64,000 bases of DNA. It comes from Desulfuromonas acetexigens. Its GTDB lineage: Bacteria > Desulfobacterota > Desulfuromonadia > Desulfuromonadales > Trichloromonadaceae. The translations under genes and the position numbers were made by a program. The notes below the pieces were generated by a model, which had not been told where the DNA came from, made no database searches, and worked only from the letters and a program-made list of their open reading frames with translations. Every line of letters begins with the position of its first letter. Position 1 is the stretch's first letter. The stretch covers positions 186,001 through 250,000 of the forward strand of contig NZ_FOJJ01000001.1 in the NCBI RefSeq assembly GCF_900111775.1. The letters are read 5' to 3'. Shown here in pieces: positions 53,630-61,781 of this stretch.

Positions 53630-54415
53630 ATGCAGGATTACGAACTGCTCTTGGACAAGGGCCGGCGAGCGATGGAAAACGGGGCTTTCACCCAAGCGGT
53701 GCGGGCGTTTAGATCGGCGACGGAGGCGGCGCCGGAAGTGCCGGAAGGTTGGTGCCTGCTCGGTGAGGCTTTGAGCGAAGAGGGGACTGCCGCCGAAGCT
53801 ATCGCCGCCCTGGATAAGGCCCTGGCTCTAGCGCCGGACGATATCGTCAGCCTCTATCTGCTGGGAGATGCCTGTTTCGAGGCGCGGCAACCGGAACGGG
53901 CCCGGAGCGCATACCAACGCATTCTCGATCTGGATCCGGCCGAAACGGACGCGCTCGTCAGCTTGGGGCTGGTTTTTTTCAGCCAGGATCATTTGAGTGA
54001 GGCCGAGGACTGTTACCGCCGGGCTCTGGCGATCGATCCCGAGTCGGTCTTCGCCCTCAACTCCCTGGGGGATGCGGCCTCCGCCGCCGGGCGGTTTGAC
54101 GAAGCGATCGCCTGCTATCGTCAGGTGATTCAGCTCGATCCTGAAGATCCCCAAGGGCATTACAACCTGGGAGAGCTGCTCTTCGACCAGGGGGAGTTGG
54201 CGCAAGCGGAGAAGGCTTGCCGCGAGGCTTTGCGCCTCGATCCCGATTTCGCTTTCGCCCATCTGACGTTGGGCAACATCTGTCTCGACGATGAGGAGCC
54301 GAAGGAGGCTATCGCCCATTTTCGCGAGTTTCTGCGTCTGGAAAAATCCCCCGACTCGGCCGATCTGCGTAACGAGGTCGCGGCGGTGATCGATGGACTC
54401 AAGGACGAAGGCTAG
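53630..54415 (+). CDS. TPR-repeat protein
   Basis: A 261-residue protein made of about six tetratricopeptide repeats (AFRSATEAAPEVPEGWCLLG, AYQRILDLDPAETDALVSLG, CYRRALAIDPESVFALNSLG, CYRQVIQLDPEDPQGHYNLG). It has no signal peptide, so it is probably cytoplasmic. The partner is unknown. It lies 36 bases after the DUF512 gene and 8 bases before lrgA, so it may be cotranscribed with either. Confidence 0.88.
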   Translation: MQDYELLLDKGRRAMENGAFTQAVRAFRSATEAAPEVPEGWCLLGEALSEEGTAAEAIAALDKALALAPDDIVSLYLLGDACFEARQPERARSAYQRILDLDPAETDALVSLGLVFFSQDHLSEAEDCYRRALAIDPESVFALNSLGDAASAAGRFDEAIACYRQVIQLDPEDPQGHYNLGELLFDQGELAQAEKACREALRLDPDFAFAHLTLGNICLDDEEPKEAIAHFREFLRLEKSPDSADLRNEVAAVIDGLKDEG

Positions 54416-54423
54416 GGGGAAGC

Positions 54424-54780
54424 ATGGTCCGGGGTTTCGCCATCCTGCTGCTGCTGCAGTTTCTCGGGGAGTCGCTCTCGACTCTTTTAGCGCTGCCTGT
54501 TCCCGGCAACGTACTCGGCATGGGGCTGCTGCTTCTCGCGCTCAACTTTAAACTGGTGCGCCCCGAATGGGTAGAGGAGGCGGTCAATCTGCTTCTTTCC
54601 AACCTGGCGCTCTTTTTCGTGCCGGCGGGGGTTGGGGTGATGGTCTATTTTGACCTGATCGCCGCCGAGTGGTTGCCGATTGTGGTGGCGACGGTGTTGA
54701 GCACCTTTGTCGTCATGGCCGTCACCGGCTGGGTCGCCACCTGGCTCGAACGGCGCGGCGGAAAGGTGGAACATGGCTGA
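54424..54780 (+). CDS. lrgA: LrgA/CidA-family holin-like protein
   Basis: A 118-residue membrane protein with four helices (GFAILLLLQFLGESLSTLLALP, GNVLGMGLLLLALNFKLV, EEAVNLLLSNLALFFVPAGVGVM and a fourth). The pattern FLGESLSTLL...PGNVLGMGLL is typical of CidA/LrgA. Members are holin-like or act as pyruvate/glycolate-related exporters together with LrgB. GGGGGA is before the ATG. Its end overlaps lrgB. Confidence 0.93.
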   Translation: MVRGFAILLLLQFLGESLSTLLALPVPGNVLGMGLLLLALNFKLVRPEWVEEAVNLLLSNLALFFVPAGVGVMVYFDLIAAEWLPIVVATVLSTFVVMAVTGWVATWLERRGGKVEHG

Positions 54781-55462
54781 GATCCTGGCTTCACCGCTCT
54801 TCGGCATCGGCCTGACCCTGGTGGTCTACGCCCTGGCGCAGAAGCTCTATGCCCGCACCCGGCATGTGCTGCTCAATCCGGTGGCGGTGACGGTGCTGGC
54901 CATCATCGCGCTGCTGCTCCTCGCCGATATCCCTTATCCCCATTATGCCGAGGGGGGACGTTATATTCTCTTTCTGCTCGGACCCTCCGTGGTCGCCCTC
55001 GGTTTTCCCCTCTATACCCGGCGCAAGGAGATCCTGGCGCGCAAGCTGCCCATTCTGGTTGGCGTGCTCGCAGGCTCGCTGACCTCGATCATTTCCGCCT
55101 CGGGCCTGGCTTGGCTTTTGGGCGGAAGCCGCGAGGTGGTCCTCTCCCTTGCTCCCAAGTCGGTGACGACCCCCATCGCCATCAGTATTGTCGAGAAGAT
55201 CGGCGGCGTTCCTCCCTTGACGGCGGCGTTGGTGGTGGTAACCGGCTGTCTGGGTGCCATGTGTGGTCCCGAGTTCTGTCGCTTGGTCGGCATCCGCGAC
55301 GGAGCGGCCATGGGGTTGGCGGTCGGTACGGCGACGCACGGCGTTGGCACCGCCCGGATGCTGGAGGTCGATCGCCTGGGCGGAGCGATTTCCGGACTGG
55401 CCATCGGCCTCAATGGTCTGGTCACGGCCTTTCTCTTGCCGGTCCTCTTTCTTTTTTTCTGA
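54773..55462 (+). CDS. lrgB: LrgB/CidB-family membrane protein
   Basis: A 229-residue multi-helix protein (FGIGLTLVVYALAQKLYART, YILFLLGPSVVALGFPLYTRR, LSLAPKSVTTPIAISI, GAMCGPEFCRLVGIRDGAAMGLAVGTATHGVGTARMLE in pieces). This is the LrgB core, with GTATHGVGTARM as hallmark. It forms a pair with LrgA. The ATG at 54773 overlaps the lrgA end by 8 bases. A strong terminator follows. Confidence 0.94.
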   Translation: MAEILASPLFGIGLTLVVYALAQKLYARTRHVLLNPVAVTVLAIIALLLLADIPYPHYAEGGRYILFLLGPSVVALGFPLYTRRKEILARKLPILVGVLAGSLTSIISASGLAWLLGGSREVVLSLAPKSVTTPIAISIVEKIGGVPPLTAALVVVTGCLGAMCGPEFCRLVGIRDGAAMGLAVGTATHGVGTARMLEVDRLGGAISGLAIGLNGLVTAFLLPVLFLFF

Positions 55463-55477
55463 AGCTGCCGCAAATGC

Positions 55478-55516
55478 AAAACCGCCTCCCGGAACTGGCC
55501 GGTGAGGCGGTTTTTT
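55478..55516. terminator. Bidirectional terminator between lrgB and the PxxKW gene
   Basis: AAAACCGCCTC and GAGGCGGTTTT pair (11 bp) with a 15-base loop and T-runs on both sides. It ends lrgAB on the plus strand and the PxxKW gene on the minus strand. Confidence 0.92.
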
Positions 55517-55540
55517 GTGCTGGGCGTAAAGGCGAGCGGC

Positions 55541-55831
55541 TTACTTCTTCTTGCCGCCAGCCGCTTTCTTGGAGGCCTTGAGCGGGTTGACCTTGGCTTC
55601 GACGGTCTTGAGGTCGATCTTCTGGTGAGTGGCGAAGTTGCACAGGCCGCTTCTCCACTTCTGTTCGGGGGAAGGGGCAACCGAACAAACCTGGCCGATC
55701 GTGCCCTCGACGATGCGTTCGCAGCCTTGGCATTTGTCGATCACCAACTGGCAGCTGTTGCCTTCAAAAATACAACCTTTTTTGGACCAGAAGGTGCACT
55801 CGGCACCGGGAAGAACGGTCTGACACTGCAT
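55541..55831 (-). CDS. PxxKW-family cysteine-rich protein
   Basis: A 96-residue protein with eight Cys: CQTVLPGAECTFWSKKGC, NSCQLVIDKCQGCERIVEG, QVCSVAPSP and the PEQKWRSGLCNFATH motif that names the family. The C-terminus is Lys-rich (SKKAAGGKKK). It is probably a small metal-binding or redox protein; known only from sulfate/iron-reducing Deltaproteobacteria as far as I can tell. No signal peptide. AAGGAG precedes the ATG, and a strong sigma70 promoter suggests high expression. Confidence 0.88.
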   Translation of the reverse strand: MQCQTVLPGAECTFWSKKGCIFEGNSCQLVIDKCQGCERIVEGTIGQVCSVAPSPEQKWRSGLCNFATHQKIDLKTVEAKVNPLKASKKAAGGKKK

Positions 55832-55877
55832 GGGTTAGGTCTCCTTGCTGTATGCGTTTTTAGCGGGATAAATGAAA

Positions 55878-55906
55878 CTTATAATCGCCTGTGGCCCTTT
55901 TGTCAA
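55878..55906 (-). promoter_or_regulatory. Sigma70 promoter of the PxxKW gene
   Basis: Minus strand TTGACA (55906-55901), 17 bases, TATAAG (55883-55878). Near-consensus, one of the strongest in the window, 47 bases ahead of the start codon and back to back with the rnc promoter. Confidence 0.88.
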
Positions 55907-55948
55907 CGGTTTTTTCAAAAGTATTCCTGACTGAACCGAGGTGAATCG

Positions 55949-55977
55949 TTGCCACTGGGGGAATGTTTCTGTATACT
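55949..55977 (+). promoter_or_regulatory. Sigma70 promoter of rnc
   Basis: TTGCCA (55949-55954), 17 bases, TATACT (55972-55977). The frame of rnc remains open to an ATG at 55963, but this lies between the -35 and -10 boxes, so the true start must be downstream, at 56020. Confidence 0.8.
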
Positions 55978-56019
55978 TGCGACGAGTTTTTAATCATTTA
56001 CCCGGATGCCCTTGTGCCC

Positions 56020-56730
56020 ATGGAAAATAGTGCCGCGATTTCAACCCGATCAAAAACGCTGTTGGCGGAGATCGGATATGCTTTCAGGGAGGAGCGGCTT
56101 TTGCGCGAAGCCCTCACCCATAAATCCTACAGCAATGAACATCCGGAAACCGCCTCTGTTCATAATGAACGACTTGAATTTCTTGGCGACGCCGTTTTGG
56201 ACATGGTCGTCAGTCAGCTCATCTTTCTCGACTATCCGCGCCTGCCCGAAGGGGAGCTGACTCGCATCCGCGCCGAAGTGGTCAGCGAACCGGCCCTGGC
56301 AGCGGTGGCTCGGCAGATGGCCATCGGCGACTATCTGTGGCTCGGGCGCGGGGAGGAGCGAAGCGGCGGTCGACAGAAGGAAAGTCTGATCGCCAACGCA
56401 GTGGAGGCCTTGCTCGGTGCCATTTATCTCGACGGCGGACTAGAGTCGGTGCGTCTGGTGGTGGACCGGTTTTTCGCTGCGGCTATTGAAAAGGCTTTCT
56501 GCCGTAAGTCCGGGATCGATTACAAAACCCGCCTGCAGGAAGTGCTGCAAGCCCGTCAGGGTTCCCCTCCTGCCTACCGATTGGTCCGTGCCGAGGGGCC
56601 CGATCACGACCGAACCTACACCATCGAGGTGCTGCATGGGGGGCGCAGTATTGGCGCAGGAAGCGGGGTGACGAAGAAGGCTGCTTCCCAACAGGCCGCC
56701 CGTCAGGCCCTTGCAGCTCTGGGTGAATAG
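56020..56730 (+). CDS. rnc: Ribonuclease III
   Basis: A 236-residue RNase III with the signature HNERLEFLGDAVLDMVVS, the second catalytic segment NAVEALLGAIYLDGGL and a C-terminal dsRNA-binding domain (DYKTRLQEVLQARQ, SGVTKKAASQQAARQAL). It processes rRNA and double-stranded RNA. The ATG at 56020 is preferred because the upstream ATG at 55963 sits inside the promoter; no strong ribosome site precedes it. It is the first gene of rnc-radical SAM-era. Confidence 0.95.
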   Translation: MENSAAISTRSKTLLAEIGYAFREERLLREALTHKSYSNEHPETASVHNERLEFLGDAVLDMVVSQLIFLDYPRLPEGELTRIRAEVVSEPALAAVARQMAIGDYLWLGRGEERSGGRQKESLIANAVEALLGAIYLDGGLESVRLVVDRFFAAAIEKAFCRKSGIDYKTRLQEVLQARQGSPPAYRLVRAEGPDHDRTYTIEVLHGGRSIGAGSGVTKKAASQQAARQALAALGE

Positions 56731-57763
56731 GTTGCGCATCTATCCTTTCTTCATCCCCCATGCCGGGTGCCCCCATCGTTGCAGCTTCTGCCGCCAGAGC
56801 CAGGTCAGCGGTCGGCTCTCCCCCCCGGATCCTTCAACCATCGCCACGCAACTGGAAGAGATGCTCACCGGTCAGGGCGGGGGAGAGGTCGCTTTTTATG
56901 GAGGATCCTTTACCTCGCTGCCGGTAGAAGTTCAGGACGCCTACCTCAATGGCGCGGCGCCGAGCCTTGCCGCCGGTCGGATAGACGGCATTCGCGTTTC
57001 GGCTCGCCCGGATGCCCTCGGCGAAAAAGAGGTTTCTTTTTTGCAAGAGCGAGGCGTGACCACCGTCGAGGTGGGCGTTCAGTCCTTTTCGCCGGAAGTC
57101 CTGCGTCGCGCCGAACGGGGGCATGATTCCGAGGCGGTTTCCCAGGCCGTCTTCGTTCTGCGCCGCGCCGGTTTGAAAATTGGCCTGCAACTGATGCCGG
57201 GTCTGCCTGGCGGCGATCGCGCCGAGGCCTTGCGTTCCCTGGATGCCGCCTTGGCCCTGAAGCCGGATTTTTTGCGAGTCTATCCGACGGTGGTGTTGCG
57301 TGGCACGACCCTGGCTGAAGAGTATCTCGCCGGGCGCTACCAGCCTCTGAGTCTTGCCACTGCGGTGGAGCTTTGCGCCGAAATGGCCTGGCGCTGCCGG
57401 GCGCGTAAGGTGCCGGTCATCCGCTGGGGGCTGCATAACCAGCCGGAGTTGACGGCCGACGGAGCCATGCTCTCCGGCCCCTGGCATCCGGCCTTCGGGC
57501 AACTGGTACGCGCCCATCTCTGGCTGCGGGCGCTGATTGCCCTCGCCGCCAAGGGCGATCGCGAGGTTTCGGTGCCCGTTGCCGAGTTCAGCGACGCCCA
57601 GGGGCACCGGCGAGACAATCTTTGTTCCTTGCGAGAGCGCTATCCCGACTTTGCCCTTCGTGCCGACCCCGATCTTGCACCCCACACCCTGCGCTGCGCC
57701 GCCGGCCAGGTTTCGTTGTGGTCCCTTTCCGCCTATTCCCAGAGGAGCTGGTCATTTGACTGA
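56723..57763 (+). CDS. Radical SAM protein between rnc and era
   Basis: A 346-residue protein with the cluster motif HAGCPHRCSFCRQSQVSG (CX3CX2C) and the SAM-binding YGGSFTSLP and DGIRVSARPDAL segments, similar to the Elp3/HemN-like class. Function unknown; an rRNA- or tRNA-modifying role would fit the rnc-era context but this is a guess. The start is unsure: GTG at 56723 overlaps the rnc stop, TTG at 56711 and TTG at 56732 are alternatives. The stop overlaps the era start by 8 bases. Confidence 0.85.
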   Translation: MNRLRIYPFFIPHAGCPHRCSFCRQSQVSGRLSPPDPSTIATQLEEMLTGQGGGEVAFYGGSFTSLPVEVQDAYLNGAAPSLAAGRIDGIRVSARPDALGEKEVSFLQERGVTTVEVGVQSFSPEVLRRAERGHDSEAVSQAVFVLRRAGLKIGLQLMPGLPGGDRAEALRSLDAALALKPDFLRVYPTVVLRGTTLAEEYLAGRYQPLSLATAVELCAEMAWRCRARKVPVIRWGLHNQPELTADGAMLSGPWHPAFGQLVRAHLWLRALIALAAKGDREVSVPVAEFSDAQGHRRDNLCSLRERYPDFALRADPDLAPHTLRCAAGQVSLWSLSAYSQRSWSFD

Positions 57764-58655
57764 ATCAAACACCCCTTTTCGATCTGGATTCATTTCCATC
57801 ATCGGTCGACCCAACGTCGGCAAGTCGACGCTGCTCAACCGCATTCTCGGCACGAAAATCGCTATAACCGCCAACAAGCCCCAGACTACCCGTAACCGTA
57901 TCCTCGGCATTCACAACATGCCCGGTGCGCAGTTGCTCTTTATCGACACCCCGGGCATCCATCGCGCCACCGGTAAACTTAACCGGTTCATGGTCGATCA
58001 GGCCCTGAGCGCCTGCTCCGGCGTCGATCTGATTCTTTATGTTGTTGAAGTCAAGGATCGCCCCGGCCCCGGTGACGATTTCATTCTCGATGTCCTGCGC
58101 CAGTCACAGTTGCCGGTGATCCTGCTCATCAACAAGATCGACCAGTTGCCCAAGGAGCGGCAGCTGGAGCTGATGTCCGCCTTTGCCGAGCGGTTCCCTT
58201 TCCGGGAGATCGTCCCCGTTTCCGGCCAGAGCGGGGAGAATGTCGACTATCTGTTGAACCTGCTCCCGCGCTATCTGAAGGAGGGGCCGCCCTACTACGC
58301 CGAAGATATGATCACCGACCTGCCCGAGCGCTTCATCGTCGCCGAGATGATCCGCGAGCAGGTGCTGAAGCAGACCCACGACGAAATCCCTTACCGGGTC
58401 GCGACTCTGGTGGAGCGGTTCGAAGAGAAGCCGGAAAAAAATTTGGTGGTGATTCAAGCGGTCATTATTGTCGATCGCGATACCCACAAGGGCATTCTGG
58501 TCGGCAAGCAGGGGGCGACGATCCGCGCCATTGGCAAAGCGGCCCGGATCGATATCGAGCGTCTGCTCGATGCCCGCGTCTTTTTGGAGCTCTTCGTTAA
58601 AGTCCAGAAAAACTGGACTGAATCGGAGCGTATGCTCAAAGAATTCGGTTATTGA
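57756..58655 (+). CDS. era: GTPase Era
   Basis: A 299-residue GTPase ([20 protein letters not shown], the QTTRNR switch I, DTPGIH, INKID and SGQSGENVDYLL) with a C-terminal KH domain (KGILVGKQGATIRAIGKAAR). It binds 16S rRNA and completes the 30S subunit. The start is a TTG at 57756: AGGAG lies 8 bases before it, and the ATG-less frame upstream lies within the radical SAM gene. The TTG sits inside the previous gene's end. Confidence 0.95.
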   Translation: MTESNTPFRSGFISIIGRPNVGKSTLLNRILGTKIAITANKPQTTRNRILGIHNMPGAQLLFIDTPGIHRATGKLNRFMVDQALSACSGVDLILYVVEVKDRPGPGDDFILDVLRQSQLPVILLINKIDQLPKERQLELMSAFAERFPFREIVPVSGQSGENVDYLLNLLPRYLKEGPPYYAEDMITDLPERFIVAEMIREQVLKQTHDEIPYRVATLVERFEEKPEKNLVVIQAVIIVDRDTHKGILVGKQGATIRAIGKAARIDIERLLDARVFLELFVKVQKNWTESERMLKEFGY

Positions 58656-58674
58656 CGTACGTTCCGGTCAAGCC

Positions 58675-58702
58675 TTGATCCCGTTTCTTAACAAAGTATT
58701 TT
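58675..58702 (+). promoter_or_regulatory. Possible promoter of der
   Basis: TTGATC (58675-58680), 16 bases, TATTTT (58697-58702) in the AT-rich 77-base gap between era and der. Moderate match only. Confidence 0.4.
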
Positions 58703-58732
58703 TAAATATTCGAAAAAGAGAGTCTTTTACGT

Positions 58733-60055
58733 ATGTCCCTGGTCGCTATTGTGGGTCGCCCGAATGTCGGCAAGTCGACCCTTTTCAACCGCATTCTCGG
58801 TCAGCGCAAGGCGTTGGTAGAGGATTTTCCAGGCGTTACGCGAGATCGTCATTACGCTGACGTGACCCGCTACGACAAACCCTTTACCCTCATCGATACC
58901 GGCGGTTTCGAGCCAGTCAGTGAGGACCGTCTGCTGGTACAGATGCGCGAGCAGTCTCAGCTGGCGGTAGAAGAAGCCGATATCATCCTCTTTGTCATGG
59001 ATGGGCGCGAGGGGTTGACCCCCGCCGATCACGAAGTTTGCGGCATGTTGCGCCGTGTGGAGAAACCGGTCCTCTACGTGGTCAATAAGGTCGATAGCGA
59101 CAAACTTGAGGATCTCGCCGGCGAATTTTACGCCCTGGGTGTGGGCGAGCTGCACACGATTTCCGCCGAGCATGGGCGGGGCGTTCCGGATTTGGTTGAC
59201 GCCCTGTTGGACCATCTCCCCGCGGCTCCAAGCGATGCCGAAGCCGAGAGGGAAATCCGCCTGGCGGTGATCGGTCGTCCCAATGTCGGGAAGTCATCCA
59301 TGGTCAACCGACTGCTCGGCTATGAGCGGGTGGTGGCCAATCCCCAGGCCGGAACGACTCGGGACAGTGTCGATACCCCCTTCACCTATAACCGGCAACG
59401 CTATGTGCTGATCGACACGGCGGGCATTCGACGCAAGGGCAAGGTCAGTCAAAAGCTGGAAAAATTCAGTGTGATCCAGGCCTTGAAAAGCATGGAACGG
59501 GCGCACGTCGTGCTCATGGTGATCGATGCTGTCGAGGGGGTAACCGAGCAGGATCTTACGGTCGCCGGCTATGCCTACGAGAAGGGACGTGGCATCATCC
59601 TGGTGGTGAACAAGTGGGATGCGGTCGCCAAGGACCAGTCCACCATGAAACGCTATCAGGAGGAGTTGGAGCGGACCTTCAAGTTTTTGAGTTTCGCCCC
59701 GGTCATTTTTGTCTCAGCCTTGACCGGACAGCGAGTGGCGAAGATCATGTCAGAGGTGGAAAAAGTCGCGGCCGAGTTTGATCGGCGCATTCCCACGGCC
59801 ATGCTCAATAAGGTTCTGGCCGAGGCGGAACGCAGTCATCAGCCCCCCGTCTTTCACGGCAAGCGCCTCAAGTTTTTCTATATGACCCAGGTCGAAACCC
59901 GCCCTCCAACCTTCGTCGTCTTCGTCAACAAGGCCGAAGGGGTGCATTTTTCCTATCAGCGCTACCTCGCCAACCAGTTGCGGGAGGCCTTCGGCTTTTC
60001 CGGGGTTCCCATCCGCATTCATTACCGTGACCGGGAACGAGACCGTAAGGATTAA
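58733..60055 (+). CDS. der: GTPase Der (EngA)
   Basis: A 440-residue double GTPase with two G domains: [17 protein letters not shown] with VTRDRHY, DTGGFE and NKVD; then [35 protein letters not shown] and NKWDAV; and a C-terminal KH-like domain ([20 protein letters not shown]). It is essential for 50S assembly. GAGAG and an AT-rich leader precede the ATG. rnc-era-der form a ribosome-biogenesis group. Confidence 0.97.
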   Translation: MSLVAIVGRPNVGKSTLFNRILGQRKALVEDFPGVTRDRHYADVTRYDKPFTLIDTGGFEPVSEDRLLVQMREQSQLAVEEADIILFVMDGREGLTPADHEVCGMLRRVEKPVLYVVNKVDSDKLEDLAGEFYALGVGELHTISAEHGRGVPDLVDALLDHLPAAPSDAEAEREIRLAVIGRPNVGKSSMVNRLLGYERVVANPQAGTTRDSVDTPFTYNRQRYVLIDTAGIRRKGKVSQKLEKFSVIQALKSMERAHVVLMVIDAVEGVTEQDLTVAGYAYEKGRGIILVVNKWDAVAKDQSTMKRYQEELERTFKFLSFAPVIFVSALTGQRVAKIMSEVEKVAAEFDRRIPTAMLNKVLAEAERSHQPPVFHGKRLKFFYMTQVETRPPTFVVFVNKAEGVHFSYQRYLANQLREAFGFSGVPIRIHYRDRERDRKD

Positions 60056-60072
60056 AAAATCCGGGAAAAGCC

Positions 60073-60100
60073 TTTACAGGGAAGAGCTCCTTGCTATATA
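60073..60100 (+). promoter_or_regulatory. Sigma70 promoter of DUF4388-cheY-cheA
   Basis: TTTACA (60073-60078), 16 bases, TATATA (60095-60100), with TATAGT two bases on as an alternative. The leader to the ATG at 60181 is about 75 bases. The frame open from 60091 would start inside the -10 box, so it is rejected. Confidence 0.7.
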
Positions 60101-60180
60101 GTAAAAATCATTTAATTTCTACCTGTTACGCCGATGAGGATGGGACTCTCGGAGCCTCCGCACGGTCGGATATCAAACTC

Positions 60181-61377
60181 ATGAGCCTTGTTGGAAATCT
60201 CGAAGATCTGGGGTTGGGAGACATTCTCCAGATCGTCAGTCTCAGTCAAAAATCCGGGGTGCTGACCCTGCGCAGCCGCAATCGGGAAGGAAAGGTCATT
60301 TTCCTCAACGGTAAAGTAGTGCAGGCGAGTTCCAGTGTCTTTCCCGAATCCTTCGGCGATTTTCTCATGCGTCGGGGAGTTATTGATTTTGAAACCTTCA
60401 AGGGGGCGTTGGCGCTGCGCAAGAGCCTGAACCCGCAAATCCCTTTGGAAACGGTTCTTTTTCAGAATTTCGGTATTTCTCCCAATGCCCTGCAAGAGGC
60501 GCTGCGGGCACGAATCGAAGCGATCGTCTACAGTTTCTTCGGCTGGTCGGACGGTACCTTTGCCTTCGAGCTGGGCGAAGTCGAAGAATGGGCAGAGTCG
60601 GGCGCTGAGGGAGAGCGGCAGATCCTCCAGCAAGGACTCAACACCCAGTTTCTGGCGATCGAAGGCAGTCGCATGATCGACGAACGCCGGCACCGCGACC
60701 TCCATGAACCATCGCCGGTCCCGTTACGTCCACCCGGGGAGTCGCCGTCGGTTTTTGGTCCGGAACAGCGGGAGGCTTCGGTTTACGATTTCGCCTCAGA
60801 CCTGCTCAAGGAAATCGGTGAAGGGGACGCCGTTGCCGCTTCGTCGAAGAGCCTCCGTTCCGGAGCGTTGAAACAGCTGCAGGGCATGGTTCAGGAATTG
60901 AACAACGCCGCCTTGGGCGGGGGAATCCTCCTGCTGGTTTTACGCTTTGCCAGCGAATTCATGAATCGTGCCGTGATCTTCATGGTCAAGGAGAAAGAGA
61001 TTGTCGGTCTCGGACAGTTTGGTATAGAGTTCGAGGATGAATTGGCCGACGCGCGGATCCGGAAAATCAAGATTCCCGTGGATGAACCGTCGATTTTCAC
61101 TGAAGTTCTCTTCGAAAAGGTTTCTCGCAAACTCGCCTTGGAAGATTGCCTCTGGGATAATTACCTGAAAGATGCCTTAGGAGGCGCTGAACCTGAAGAG
61201 GTCTTTGTCGGTCCGCTGCTCAGTGAGGGGCGGGTGGTGGCCATCCTTTATGGTGACAACCTGCCGCAAGCCCTCTCCGTGGGGGAGACCGAAGCCCTGG
61301 AAATTTTTCTCATGCATGCTGGGCTGACCATGGAAAAAAATCTTTTAGAGCGCCGCCTTCGCGACCAAACTCCATAG
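60181..61377 (+). CDS. DUF4388 protein with C-terminal GAF-like region
   Basis: A 398-residue protein. The DUF4388 domain is at the N-terminus (MSLVGNLEDLGLGDILQIVS, SGVLTLRSRNREGKVIFLNG, FGDFLMRRGVIDFETFKGAL), followed by a variable linker and a C-terminal domain (NNAALGGGILLLVLRFASEF, VFVGPLLSEGRVVAILYGDN) resembling GAF sensors. DUF4388 proteins are often linked to two-component or gliding systems in deltaproteobacteria. The start at 60181 is chosen over 60091 because of the promoter and the domain boundary. cheY and cheA follow. Confidence 0.85.
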   Translation: MSLVGNLEDLGLGDILQIVSLSQKSGVLTLRSRNREGKVIFLNGKVVQASSSVFPESFGDFLMRRGVIDFETFKGALALRKSLNPQIPLETVLFQNFGISPNALQEALRARIEAIVYSFFGWSDGTFAFELGEVEEWAESGAEGERQILQQGLNTQFLAIEGSRMIDERRHRDLHEPSPVPLRPPGESPSVFGPEQREASVYDFASDLLKEIGEGDAVAASSKSLRSGALKQLQGMVQELNNAALGGGILLLVLRFASEFMNRAVIFMVKEKEIVGLGQFGIEFEDELADARIRKIKIPVDEPSIFTEVLFEKVSRKLALEDCLWDNYLKDALGGAEPEEVFVGPLLSEGRVVAILYGDNLPQALSVGETEALEIFLMHAGLTMEKNLLERRLRDQTP

Positions 61378-61403
61378 TTTTTCGATATAACGACGAGGCT
61401 GTT

Positions 61404-61772
61404 GTGGCGAAAAAAATTCTGGTAACTGAAGACTCTTCCACTATGCGGGCGCTGATCGGCTCGACCATCGCTGCTATTGGTGACTATGAAATCGTCGAAG
61501 CTGCCAATGGTTTCGAGGCGTTGCGCATTCTCCCCCGGGAAAAGGTGGATATGGTCCTCACCGACATCAATATGCCCGATATCAACGGACTGGAACTGGT
61601 CAGTTTCATCCGCGGCAACGCCAATTATAAGGATCTACCGTTGGTGATCATCAGCACCGAAGGGAGCGAAAGGGATCGTCTCAAAGGGCTCGACCTTGGC
61701 GCCGACGCCTATCTGGTCAAGCCTTTCGCTCCGGAAGAACTGCAGCAATTGATTCTAAAATTTCTCGGCTAG
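61404..61772 (+). CDS. CheY-like response regulator
   Basis: A 122-residue single receiver domain (KKILVTEDSSTMRALIGSTI, VDMVLTDINMPDINGLELVS, PLVIISTEGSERDRLKGLDL, GADAYLVKPF). Phosphoacceptor Asp54, acidic pair Glu9/Asp10 and the conserved Lys in LVKPF are all present. No output domain, so it acts by protein contact, probably with the motor or another partner. GTG start at 61404. It sits between the DUF4388 gene and cheA, whose kinase should phosphorylate it. Confidence 0.95.
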   Translation: MAKKILVTEDSSTMRALIGSTIAAIGDYEIVEAANGFEALRILPREKVDMVLTDINMPDINGLELVSFIRGNANYKDLPLVIISTEGSERDRLKGLDLGADAYLVKPFAPEELQQLILKFLG

Positions 61773-61781
61773 GAGGGCAGG

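Noticed and set aside
55963-56019. Upstream extension of rnc to the ATG at 55963
   Set aside because: The codon lies between the -35 and -10 boxes of the likely promoter and the added residues are not typical of RNase III.
60091-60180. Upstream extension of the DUF4388 gene
   Set aside because: It would start within the -10 box; the domain begins exactly at the ATG at 60181.
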